Part shown: positions 32,321 through 40,339 of the stretch, one piece after another
Layout of the letters: every line of letters begins with the position of its first letter
Position numbering within the stretch: position 1 is the first letter of the stretch
Assembly: GCF_900106785.1 (NCBI RefSeq)
Contig: NZ_LT629844.1
Span: 1-64,000, forward strand
Direction: 5' to 3'
Origin: Prevotellamassilia timonensis
GTDB taxonomy: Bacteria; Bacteroidota; Bacteroidia; Bacteroidales; Bacteroidaceae
Length of the DNA stretch: 64,000 bases
Notes under the pieces: model-generated
The model's input: only the letters and a program-made list of their open reading frames with translations
The model's database searches: none
What the model was told of the DNA's origin: nothing
Program-made: the position numbers and the translations under genes

Positions 32321-33463
32321 TTCAACTTGCAAATGCAACAGAATTCTGATTAATAATTTGTTTAAATTTTTCGTTTGGCGTGAGGTATCCAAGTCTTTTA
32401 CGAGGTCGATTATTGAGTTTATTTTCAATCCACTTAATCTGTTTGTTGGTTACTTCACTAAAGTCCTTACCCTTTGGGATATACTGCCTGATAAGCCCGT
32501 TGGTGTTTTCATTGGCACCACGTTCCCATGAGTGGTATGGTTTGCAAAAATAGAATTTTATTTCCAATTTTTGCGCAATTTCCTCGTGCTTTGCAAACTC
32601 CTTTCCATTGTCAGCCGTAATTGTGTGTATTAAGTTTTTCACTTTCCGCAGTGCCCATACTGCAATCTTAGCTACCGGGATGGCTTCTTTTCCCGACAAC
32701 TTGCGTATCCAGACCCTGCTTGTTGCTCTGTCGTTAATGGTAAGAATGGCACCTTTGTGGTTCTTACCAATAATTGTATCTATCTCTAAATCACCAAATC
32801 TCTCCTTCAGTTCCACTATCTCGGGACGCTCATCAATATCCACCCTGCCTGGGATAAATCCTCGCCCTGCATTTTTAGAACCACGTTTGGCATACCTGCG
32901 ACCTTGTCTGCGAAGATATTTGTGCAGTTTGCCACCCCGCCGCTTATCCTCCCAAATCCAGCGATATATCGTTTCGTGAGATACCATCGCAATTCCCTCC
33001 AAGCGGCTCCTGCCGACAATCTGCTCCGGGCTGAATCCTTTCTTCAACAGCTTTATTATCCGTTTTCTCATTGCCGGTGTAAGCACTTCCTTGCGATGTT
33101 TTTGCTGCTTGCGCCTGTCTGCTTTTCGCTGGGCAAGCTCCATGCTATAGCTACCACTTCGGGCGTCGCAATTGCGCTTTATCTCCCTGTAAACAGTGCT
33201 TTTATCTACTCCGATAGCTTCCGCTATTGCTTTTTTGCTCATCGGTATTTGCAACATCATAGAAATTGCATACCTTTGTTCCTCGGTTATATGTTTGCTC
33301 ATCTGCAACTTTTTTTTCTTTGGACGGACAATTAAAGCAAAGATAGCAAACTTTATCCATTCAGAGTGAGAGAAAGGGGGACATTGTCTCTCTTTCCTCT
33401 CTGAAAAATAAATGTTTTTATTGCTTATTATCCGCACCCAAAAAGTTGCATTTATAAGTTGAA
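32321..33463. mobile_element. IS4351 (IS30 family)
   Basis: Inverted repeats TTCAACTTNNAAATGCAAC at 32321-32339 and, reversed, 33445-33463. It carries one transposase of 326 residues, as in IS4351. IS4351 flanks ermF in Tn4351/Tn4400-type transposons, and here it stands just upstream of ermF in the expected orientation. The second IS4351 and the other transposon genes are gone. The exact outer ends could differ by a few bases. Confidence 0.9.
32322..33302 (-). CDS. IS4351 transposase (IS30 family)
   Basis: 326 residues from MSKHITEEQRYAISMML. An N-terminal helix-turn-helix (KKAIAEAIGVDKSTVYREIKRN) is followed by a DDE core with DLEIDTIIGKNHKGAIL, TADNGKEFAKHEEIA and WERGANENTNGLIRQYIPKG. The stop codon lies inside the terminal repeat, as in IS4351. 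It appears intact. Confidence 0.95.
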   Translation of the reverse strand: MSKHITEEQRYAISMMLQIPMSKKAIAEAIGVDKSTVYREIKRNCDARSGSYSMELAQRKADRRKQQKHRKEVLTPAMRKRIIKLLKKGFSPEQIVGRSRLEGIAMVSHETIYRWIWEDKRRGGKLHKYLRRQGRRYAKRGSKNAGRGFIPGRVDIDERPEIVELKERFGDLEIDTIIGKNHKGAILTINDRATSRVWIRKLSGKEAIPVAKIAVWALRKVKNLIHTITADNGKEFAKHEEIAQKLEIKFYFCKPYHSWERGANENTNGLIRQYIPKGKDFSEVTNKQIKWIENKLNNRPRKRLGYLTPNEKFKQIINQNSVAFAS

Positions 33464-33525
33464 CTCAAGATCTTTTTATCGTTGTTCAGAATACCTTTGA
33501 CAATATCTTCATCTGTGTAATTCAT
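33464..33525 (-). pseudogene. N-terminal stump of a sigma-factor-like gene cut by IS4351
   Basis: The minus strand from 33525 encodes MNYTDEDIVKGILNNDKKIL before meeting the IS4351 end. This resembles the first residues of ECF-type sigma-70 factors, but 20 residues are too few to be sure. It starts 5 bases after the antiterminator gene, so it was the next gene of that operon. Confidence 0.5.
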
Positions 33526-33530
33526 TGTTA

Positions 33531-34262
33531 TCAATTAAGTATTTGCAGGAAACCACTTGGTACATATGCAGTTATCACCGTTACTAAATCATCCACAATT
33601 ACCCCAACTCTCTGTTGTCCTTGCCAGCGTGCAACTCTTCCAACCACCCCTTTGAATACACCATCAATAACCTTTACCAACTGTCCTTTCTCGAACTTAG
33701 GTACTTCACCTAATGATACGATGGTATTGTCCGTATCGGCTGCACAGATTATTTTCAAACTATCCATCTGATAGTCGGGAACTATCAATGGAATTTTCTC
33801 TATTATGCGCCCAACGTGGACGTGACGATAGTAAAAACGAAGGAATGGGAGATTTACGTTGTCGTAAACAAAGGTTTTGAGTTGTTCTTCGGTACCGTAG
33901 GCGAAGAAGATGTTGGGTAAACGTGACTCGATAACAATTTTGCGCTTACCTTTTATAAGTTTCACTACCTCGGTGGTAGGATAGAAAGCCGTGATGCCTT
34001 TGGCGGTCATATAGTCGTATGCTTTTTTCTCTCTACCATAGGTGGTGCGTAAAGCATACCAATGAGGAATTTCTTCCTCTTTTTGCGCTTTAGGCTTACT
34101 TGCTATATGGGCATTTCTAGTGGACACCCCTGTTTGTGAGCTCTCTGCAGACATGGTGCTTTGAACTTCGGGGAGGGCGTTGGAGGTAAGTCCAGCGCAC
34201 GGAGGGAATTCACCACCTCCTGAGGTGTGTACATCTTCTGATGTCCATTCATCGACTTTCAT
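33531..34262 (-). CDS. UpxY/NusG-family transcription antiterminator
   Basis: 243 residues. The first about 65 are a variable low-complexity extension. Then comes the NGN domain (HWYALRTTYGREKKAYDYM to FLRFYYRHVHVG) and a C-terminal KOW domain (FEKGQLVKVIDGVFKGVVGRV). UpxY proteins allow RNA polymerase to pass terminators in the long leader of their own capsule or fimbrial operon. A terminator in this gene's leader (34308-34344) fits that. The downstream operon has been broken by IS4351 and the IS982-family element. Confidence 0.85.
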   Translation of the reverse strand: MKVDEWTSEDVHTSGGGEFPPCAGLTSNALPEVQSTMSAESSQTGVSTRNAHIASKPKAQKEEEIPHWYALRTTYGREKKAYDYMTAKGITAFYPTTEVVKLIKGKRKIVIESRLPNIFFAYGTEEQLKTFVYDNVNLPFLRFYYRHVHVGRIIEKIPLIVPDYQMDSLKIICAADTDNTIVSLGEVPKFEKGQLVKVIDGVFKGVVGRVARWQGQQRVGVIVDDLVTVITAYVPSGFLQILN

Positions 34263-34307
34263 ATCGGTGCTAACTTTTTTCTAGACAGAAATCCGTTAAA
34301 TTGCGAC

Positions 34308-34344
34308 AAAAAAAAGCGTGGAATCGTCCTGTTGTCCATTCCAC
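34308..34344 (-). terminator. Terminator in the leader of the UpxY gene
   Basis: On the minus strand GTGGAAT (34344-34338) pairs with ATTCCAC (34324-34318), followed by GC and eight T (34315-34308). It stands 46 bases before the start codon, inside the transcribed leader, so it is a candidate target for antitermination. Confidence 0.75.
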
Positions 34345-35018
34345 CCTCTGAGGCTCTTGCAATTGCCTATCATAGTTGAACAGACAACGTCAGAGCCCAC
34401 GCCGATATGAAAATCATGTCCGTAAAGAGACCTATATAACACATTTGACCGCACCCGAAAGGGTACAATCCATGCTTACAGGTCTCCACGGGATTGATAT
34501 AATCACACCCGGGACATCTACCGTTGACTATATTCAAGACTATGATTAACTGTGAATTTGCAAGATTACAGAGAGTCTTAAACACAGCGTCAGATAAACG
34601 CCTTATATGTCTAGACTGCTTTTCCCACCCAACACCCGCTTTTGTATAGATATGTCAGATAAGTGACTTCACTACACTCAGCACGGCGTAGGCTGCCGAC
34701 TCGATTATCTTGTAAGAACACGTCTAACTGTGAAAAAAACGGTCGAGCATATACAGTCCGAGTGCAAAATTAAGGAAATTAATCGAGAAAGCAGCAATAA
34801 TGATTGAGAAAATCTATTATTTGACGTGAATTTAAGACTATTTAAGCCAATTCGCTTGAATATCTCGATTATTTTGTGTAAGAAAGCGCACCGTAATAGA
34901 TGACAAACATTCTAAAATATGCAAACTGCGCTACAAATAGAAAGCAAAAAGCGCACAGAGTGATACAACCATTTGGTATTTCTTCTCTGTACGCTATTAT
35001 ATAATTAAGGTGTAATGC
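34345..35018 (-). promoter_or_regulatory. Long leader and promoter of the UpxY operon
   Basis: No gene is credible here. Minus-strand TAATTTTG (34765-34772) is a good -7 box; a TTG at 34795-34797 is 22 bases away, slightly long. Transcription would start near 34758, giving a leader of nearly 500 bases before 34262. A 9-base inverted repeat, TAATCGAGA (34780-34788) and TCTCGATTA (34863-34871), overlaps the promoter spacer. Confidence 0.55.
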
Positions 35019-35414
35019 TTAACTGATACCTCTCGGCATCGTTCCATTCATCACGATAATCGTCGTTCGCCCCTGCTTTCCTGAAGTAGCTTGACATTCT
35101 TTGCGATTTCCTATCTTTTCAACAAGCCATCTTCTAAAAAGCAATGCTTGGTATGTATCCATTTGAAGTGCTATGTCGATAATCACTTCCATATCATAGA
35201 CATGCGCAGAATATCCATTTTCAAGTTTGACATATTGAGAATGCTGGAAATCTTTCAGCACACTTTGTTTCCAAATGCGCTTGATGGTATTCTTCACTGC
35301 TGTCCCTGTTACATTCAACAGTTCGGCAATCTCCCAAACAGTCATCCACACCTCACCATGATGTGGGGCGTAGATGACCATATCTTCTTGTATTGTTATC
35401 ACTTGTCGTTTCAT
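35019..35414 (-). CDS. Putative DNA-binding protein next to the recombinase (RhuM-like)
   Basis: 131 residues from MKRQVITIQEDMVIYAP. A helix-turn-helix-like segment (WMTVWEIAELLNVTGTAVKNTIKRIW) is followed by a region resembling the RhuM/virulence-protein fold, ending in a LLFRRWLVEKI helix. The family assignment is tentative. It starts 1 base after the recombinase gene ends and so shares its operon. Confidence 0.6.
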   Translation of the reverse strand: MKRQVITIQEDMVIYAPHHGEVWMTVWEIAELLNVTGTAVKNTIKRIWKQSVLKDFQHSQYVKLENGYSAHVYDMEVIIDIALQMDTYQALLFRRWLVEKIGNRKECQATSGKQGRTTIIVMNGTMPRGIS

Positions 35415-35415
35415 A

Positions 35416-36681
35416 CTATGCCTTTTTTGTGTTCGTATTATCGCTGCAAATATTCCCGAATGTGAATTCCTCAATGAGATTGAGTTGTTGGGACAACTTT
35501 TCTACATCCTTGCTCAACTTTTCCTTGGTAATCTTGGCGTACACTTGCGTGGTCTTGATGTCTTTGTGACCAAGCATGGAACTTACTGTTTCTATTGGTA
35601 CACCATTGGAGAGGCAAACCGAGGTTGCGAACGAGTGCCTTGAGACATGCCAGGAAAGTGGCTTGGTGATACCGCATTTCTTTCCCAATCTTTTGAGCGA
35701 ACGCAGACAACTTCTATAAGGTGGTACAGGAAAGACTCTGCCATCCTTGCACAATCCACGATATTTCTCCATTATCTGCTTGGGATAGTCAAGCAACTTG
35801 ATGTCGGCTTCCGTTCCTGTCTTCTGTCGGTGGATAACAATCCACTCGCCATCGTCAAAAAATGTCTTGATGTTCTCTTCCTTCAAGTTGTACAGGTCAA
35901 TGAATGCGAGACCTGTGAAACAGCAGAATAGATACAAGTCACGCACCAACCCCATATGCTTTCTGGTGATAGGAGTTTCCATCAACAGGTGAATTTCTTC
36001 TTTTGTCAGAATCTCCCTTGTTGTTTCCTCGTTTTTGTACTCGTATCGTCTGAAAGGGTCTTTGACGAGCCACTCGTTATCAATCGCCCGAAAAATCATG
36101 GCACGGAGATTACGGACAAACACCATTGCGGAATTTATCTTCAGTTGCTTGTCTATTCTAAGGAATGTCTCATAGTTCGTAATAAACGGCAGGGACAATT
36201 CTTTCAAGGCAATGTCCTTTACACGATAATGCGACTGCAAAAACTCGCCCACGTAAGCACAACCGATTCTATACTTTGTGTATGTACTCACAGATTTCAT
36301 GCCAGCCTTGTATTGTTTTTCCATTTCATCCCTGCTTTGCTCATAGACTTTCATCAAGGTATGGCAGCGATACTCCAATCCAAGAAAAGCGTTCTTAACC
36401 TTGTCGGCAGAGACAAAGTTGTCTCGATCTATTATCTCCTGATAATGCTTGCTGATACTCACACGCATTTTGTCCAGTTTGCGGTTCACCTCCAAGGCTT
36501 GCATACTTTTTCCAGTCATGCGTCCGCCCTTGGTGTCCCACAAATTGGGATTCACAGTCATCTTGCAACTGAACTGTGCCTGTGTTCCGTCCACTGTGAT
36601 ACGTCCCATAACTGGAACAGTACCGTCTTTCTTTACTACCTGTCTTTTGAGGTAGAAGATAATTGAAAATGTACTCTTCAT
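35416..36681 (-). CDS. Tyrosine recombinase (invertase/integrase type)
   Basis: 421 residues from MKSTFSIIFYLKRQ. An Arm_DNA-bind_5-type N-terminus, a SAM-like core-binding domain (about 110-210) and a catalytic domain with HVSRHSFAT (HxxR) and MLGHKDIKTTQVYAKI (His and Tyr). The usual first Arg position reads FTGLAFIDL, without Arg, as in IntDOT and other Bacteroides recombinases. Its place next to an UpxY antiterminator and fimbrillin genes suggests a phase-variation invertase rather than the ICE integrase. Confidence 0.8.
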   Translation of the reverse strand: MKSTFSIIFYLKRQVVKKDGTVPVMGRITVDGTQAQFSCKMTVNPNLWDTKGGRMTGKSMQALEVNRKLDKMRVSISKHYQEIIDRDNFVSADKVKNAFLGLEYRCHTLMKVYEQSRDEMEKQYKAGMKSVSTYTKYRIGCAYVGEFLQSHYRVKDIALKELSLPFITNYETFLRIDKQLKINSAMVFVRNLRAMIFRAIDNEWLVKDPFRRYEYKNEETTREILTKEEIHLLMETPITRKHMGLVRDLYLFCCFTGLAFIDLYNLKEENIKTFFDDGEWIVIHRQKTGTEADIKLLDYPKQIMEKYRGLCKDGRVFPVPPYRSCLRSLKRLGKKCGITKPLSWHVSRHSFATSVCLSNGVPIETVSSMLGHKDIKTTQVYAKITKEKLSKDVEKLSQQLNLIEEFTFGNICSDNTNTKKA

Positions 36682-36705
36682 AACGTCATTCTTTTTTGCG
36701 TTCAA

Positions 36706-37063
36706 AATTAATACATGAAGAGTCTTTTCTTGCTACGCATTTCACGGCAGAACACGACAAATTTGGTTCGTAACCAAAAATCTTACGTTACTCATCAGTA
36801 ACTCACTATAAATCAGAGTGCTCAAATTCAATTCGTAACCTTCCTTATTCTTCCGAACCCCAACATTCCCCATTTGGGGTATAGGTTACGGATAGGTAAC
36901 GTTCCTCTGTCTCATCTTGTCGTATTCCCGTCTTCGTCTGTCCTCGCTACTTTTAACCAAAATGAGGAAAGTAACTGATAACCAGTAAACTTTCCTCATT
37001 CTTCTCTCAAACACTTTTTATATGTACTTTCTACGAAAGAAGGTGCATTTTTTCCCTGTTCAT
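36706..37063. promoter_or_regulatory. Upstream region of the recombinase with repeated GTAAC motifs
   Basis: It contains the 7-base inverted repeat TTTGGTT-CGT-AACCAAA (36771-36787 region), a second TTCGTAACC about 80 bases on, CCCCA/TGGGG (near 36868-36879) and a GGTTAC/GTAAC pair (about 36885-36902). Clusters like this are typical of recombinase binding or autoregulatory sites. No gene is seen. Confidence 0.45.
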
Positions 37064-37119
37064 GTGTCGCATTCCTACCAAAAAGGTGTCGCATTCGTAG
37101 GAATGCGACACCTTTTTGG
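37064..37119. terminator. Very strong hairpin with an alternative partner
   Basis: Perfect 19-bp stem: CCAAAAAGGTGTCGCATTC (37078-37096) with its complement at 37101-37119, loop GTAG. The T-run in one arm and A-run in the other suit a bidirectional terminator after the AraC gene. A second copy of GTGTCGCATTCCTAC at 37064-37078 can also pair with 37097-37111. Confidence 0.8.
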
Positions 37120-37177
37120 CTGTTTTTCGATAAAAGTTTTGCTTTTTCTTTGGAATTTTACAAAATGATGGTTATGC

Positions 37178-38308
37178 TCAATTTGAGTCATTTTGTGCTG
37201 CATTTGTAGAGTGGAAGTCTCTCCATTCTGTAGGAGAACAGTCTTCTTTTGTCTTGAAGATCCGGTAAAGATGAGTGCGACAAGAGAATCCACACTCGGC
37301 TGAAATGATGTCGTTGCTATAATCCGGATATTCCAACATCATCTTTTTTGCAGCGTTGAGACGTATCTCGCTGAGCCATATTCGGAAGTTAGAGTGCAGG
37401 CATTGATCGAAAAACAGGCTCAATTCGTTCTTTGATATACAAAGTGTACGAGAAAGCGTCAACATGTTTACATTACAATCCTTATAGCCCAAATCCATAC
37501 ACCATTGGTCAAGACTGTTTTGAATAAAGTTTCTGCGATCCTCAGGCAATTGCTGTAAAGGTTTTTCTTCTTTCGCCCCCCCACATCGTTGAATGTTCTC
37601 TTCTTTATCCAATAGCTCTTCTGTTGGAATATAACTGCTGCCAAGAGCAATAAACGTAAGATTGAAGAACAACAAGGCAAGCAATTCGGCAGGACCTACT
37701 ATATATAATAAGGTGGTAGAAAAGATGGCAACTGGCATAGCGAGAACTGCGAGCCATAGAATGATTACACTTGCACGCGAATATCTTACGTAAGGCAACA
37801 AGTCCGTTGCCGCCATTGTCTCCAACATATTTTTACGCCTAATCATCTCCTGAATAATCATGTATATGCAATAGAAAACACTTACGCAAAACAGAGTCAG
37901 CATCAAATAAAGCCCTTCTCTGATATACAGGCTATGATGAAGACTGATACCCACGCAAAAGACCACAATGATGGCAGCATAAATGCCACTACACATCAAT
38001 ATCATCTTTCTGAGTTTGGAACTTGTGGTCTCTATGTTGTAGATTCCCATGGAGATAAGCGAAAAACAGGGAGTATAAATTAGAATATTGACGATTGCCC
38101 CAAGACTGTCGTCGGCAGCACGGAATCCGAAAAGCATCTGCACGGCATATTGTATCGCCAATCCTATTAAGGCGACAACAATCATCCATCGTGAACGCTC
38201 ATACCGCTTGTTCTCCCATCTTACATGCAGATGAGAGAGTGCCACGAAGAAGGCATTGATGAGCATGAAGATGAAACATGCAAACTGAAGTAGAAATAAT
38301 GAATCCAT
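37178..38308 (-). CDS. Membrane-bound AraC-family regulator
   Basis: 376 residues. The first about 235 contain about six to seven hydrophobic segments (starting FLLQFACFIFMLINAFFVA). The C-terminal about 110 are an AraC HTH pair (MLTLSRTLCISKNELSLFF, then DIISAECGFSCRTHLYRIFK). This membrane-plus-AraC layout is common in Bacteroidetes and probably senses an envelope or small-molecule signal. It starts 7 bases after the AlbA_2 gene ends, so XRE, AlbA_2 and AraC form one operon. Confidence 0.8.
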   Translation of the reverse strand: MDSLFLLQFACFIFMLINAFFVALSHLHVRWENKRYERSRWMIVVALIGLAIQYAVQMLFGFRAADDSLGAIVNILIYTPCFSLISMGIYNIETTSSKLRKMILMCSGIYAAIIVVFCVGISLHHSLYIREGLYLMLTLFCVSVFYCIYMIIQEMIRRKNMLETMAATDLLPYVRYSRASVIILWLAVLAMPVAIFSTTLLYIVGPAELLALLFFNLTFIALGSSYIPTEELLDKEENIQRCGGAKEEKPLQQLPEDRRNFIQNSLDQWCMDLGYKDCNVNMLTLSRTLCISKNELSLFFDQCLHSNFRIWLSEIRLNAAKKMMLEYPDYSNDIISAECGFSCRTHLYRIFKTKEDCSPTEWRDFHSTNAAQNDSN

Positions 38309-38315
38309 AGTTTTC

Positions 38316-39917
38316 TTATCTTATGTTTACTTTCTTGTATTTCTGGTTGCTTGCCGTAGGATTATCCGGATTAGTCATCTGCAAATATCCTGCTGCGACA
38401 AGGGAGGTGATGTATTTGGCTATATTTTTTGTATGATAGACAACACCGGCTCTTTCCAAAATTTCCCTACTTGTTCTTGGCACGCTACAGAAGTTTACTA
38501 TATCCTTCTGTTTATTCGTCAATGACACTATTTTAGTGTCATGGTTAGTGTTATGGTAACTATGTATAGTGTCATGGTCTTCGACAAAAGTGTCATGGTC
38601 GGTGGCTAAGTCAGTGTCAGAGTGTCTAAATCCAGTGTCATGGTCTTCGACTTGGGTACTTTTTTCATGGACTTCGTTACCGACTTGGTTACTTTCTCCT
38701 CTCCAAACCGTGATGACAAATTCCTGTGCCTTGTTATTATTCATAAATGTGACATTGATGTCTTCGTCCAGAGCACGAGTGATGCCGCTACCTACACCAG
38801 TGTATGGCAGCAAGTATATAGCATTGTTAAAAAGGAACATATTGCGAGGCATGGAAGTTCCTGCCTTGATGTCATCAATAGTGAGTCCGTTAGGCAATGC
38901 ACCTGGACTGTGAATCTCAACACGATTGTCGAAAATGAAAATGCGAACAGGAGCTTTCATGTTCAACGAGCGATGCACAAGGCTGTTTACCGTGAACTCA
39001 ACCAAGCTTGTGTAAGGTATTTCCAACTTACCCATGCTGTTGAATTCATCTCCCACCTGCACATTATGCAGATTACGAGTGAAGAAATCCATGATAGTTT
39101 CATACTGATGAAGCAGGTTTCCCTCCATATCTGCATCATTCACCTTGTCACGAAAAACCTTGCTGCCGACACTGTTGCCTGCAAAACAGATACACTTGGC
39201 TGTCATCATTGGCATCCAGCGTTGGGTGTATTTGCCAAACAGAAGCATGGCAGCAACGGTCAGGGTACCATCAGGACGGATAAATCGCAGATTGCGAAGT
39301 ATCTTCTCACAGTCATGTCCCTTAGCTATGGCAGAGCAAATCATATCAAGTGATGCTTCATTAAAAGCGTCACCTGTCAAGCCTTTCTTCTCCAACACTC
39401 TCTCAAAACGGTTGCCAAGAAACAGCTTAATGGTCGTTGCATCAAGGTCGTTGAGAGTAGCACCTTTGATGCTTGCCTCGTCAGGGGCAAAACTGCCACA
39501 ATCGGTCATCATCTCGGCAAGTTCTGCATTATCGAACACTTTACGCTTGTCGGCACCATTCTTCACCCATACGATTCCCTTATTGTCATGATAAGGCTTG
39601 TTGACTCCTTCCTTGATTGTTGCTACTACCAAACAGCCGTCTTCCACGGCAACAGTTTCGACGTTTATCAGAATGGATGGCACTACGTTTTCTGAAGCAA
39701 TGTCACTCAACAAGTTGGTTGTTTCTTGTACCTCAGAATACGACAAGGCATTGGTTTCTCCAGTCTTATCCTTTATACCAACTACCAACTTGCCGCCATG
39801 TGAATTACTGAACGCCACTAACTCACAGGCAATATCATATTTGTCGAGAATGCGCTCCTTGAACTGCACCCCCGACACCTCGCCAGCCTTTATCTGTTTC
39901 AATATATCGTCCATCAT
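38316..39917 (-). CDS. Schlafen/AlbA_2-domain ATP-binding regulator
   Basis: 533 residues. The N-terminus (EVSGVQFKERILDKYDIACELVAFSNSHGGKLVVGI) is the AlbA_2 domain. The middle is the ATP-binding HATPase_c_4 region (YTSLVEFTVNSLVHRSL, then HSPGALPNGLT). The C-terminus is a winged helix. Between about 425 and 475 is a stretch rich in DHDT repeats. The start at 39917 (MMDDILKQ) overlaps the stop of the XRE gene by ATGA. Such proteins occur as regulators or defence-linked genes; the role here is unknown. Confidence 0.8.
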   Translation of the reverse strand: MMDDILKQIKAGEVSGVQFKERILDKYDIACELVAFSNSHGGKLVVGIKDKTGETNALSYSEVQETTNLLSDIASENVVPSILINVETVAVEDGCLVVATIKEGVNKPYHDNKGIVWVKNGADKRKVFDNAELAEMMTDCGSFAPDEASIKGATLNDLDATTIKLFLGNRFERVLEKKGLTGDAFNEASLDMICSAIAKGHDCEKILRNLRFIRPDGTLTVAAMLLFGKYTQRWMPMMTAKCICFAGNSVGSKVFRDKVNDADMEGNLLHQYETIMDFFTRNLHNVQVGDEFNSMGKLEIPYTSLVEFTVNSLVHRSLNMKAPVRIFIFDNRVEIHSPGALPNGLTIDDIKAGTSMPRNMFLFNNAIYLLPYTGVGSGITRALDEDINVTFMNNNKAQEFVITVWRGESNQVGNEVHEKSTQVEDHDTGFRHSDTDLATDHDTFVEDHDTIHSYHNTNHDTKIVSLTNKQKDIVNFCSVPRTSREILERAGVVYHTKNIAKYITSLVAAGYLQMTNPDNPTASNQKYKKVNIR

Positions 39918-40129
39918 TCTTTGATACATTCTTTGTTCAACAAATCGTTTACATCCACTTTCAGCAAATCAGAAATCCGTATTAGGGTTTCCAAGTCTGG
40001 TTGACAAGTGTTGGTGCACCATTTAGAAATGGTTGCTTGGTCTTTACCCAACATTTCTGCCAACCACTTGTTTGAGCGCTTGGTTACTGCCAACATTATC
40101 TTCAATCTGTTTACATCTTTCTTTGCCAT
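39914..40129 (-). CDS. XRE-family helix-turn-helix regulator
   Basis: 71 residues, a complete Cro/C1 HTH: KRSNKWLAEMLGKDQATISKWC, then PDLETLIRISDLLKVDVNDLL. It is the first gene of the XRE, AlbA_2 and AraC operon and is coupled to AlbA_2 by a 4-base overlap. Probably an autorepressor. Confidence 0.85.
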   Translation of the reverse strand: MAKKDVNRLKIMLAVTKRSNKWLAEMLGKDQATISKWCTNTCQPDLETLIRISDLLKVDVNDLLNKECIKE

Positions 40130-40253
40130 ACTTTTATAGATATATGATTCGTATGCAAAAATACAATAATTATTCTAAATATTGCTGTGATATTTCCAAA
40201 AAGTTTATTTTAAAGGCTATTTATTGAATATTTCGCCATTTTTAGATAAAAAC

Positions 40254-40289
40254 AGGGGTATCTTACGATAAAAACATCAAGATACCCCT
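40254..40289. repeat. Perfect 11-base inverted repeat upstream of the XRE gene
   Basis: AGGGGTATCTT (40254-40264) with AAGATACCCCT (40279-40289), 14-base loop; GATAAAAACA recurs at 40246 and 40267. It could be an operator or a terminator for incoming transcription. Confidence 0.55.
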
Positions 40290-40339
40290 ATATCGACTTT
40301 ACAGAAGATGAACTACCCCAAAAGTGCGGTCGTAAAAAG

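Noticed and set aside
34780-34871. Invertible promoter segment bounded by TAATCGAGA/TCTCGATTA
   Set aside because: The repeat is only 9 bases, the -7 box lies outside it, and both orientations would offer a similar -33, so no on/off switch is evident.
35416-36681. This recombinase as the ICE integrase
   Set aside because: It lies inside the cargo zone next to surface genes; the enzyme at 62904-64000 near oriT is a better candidate.
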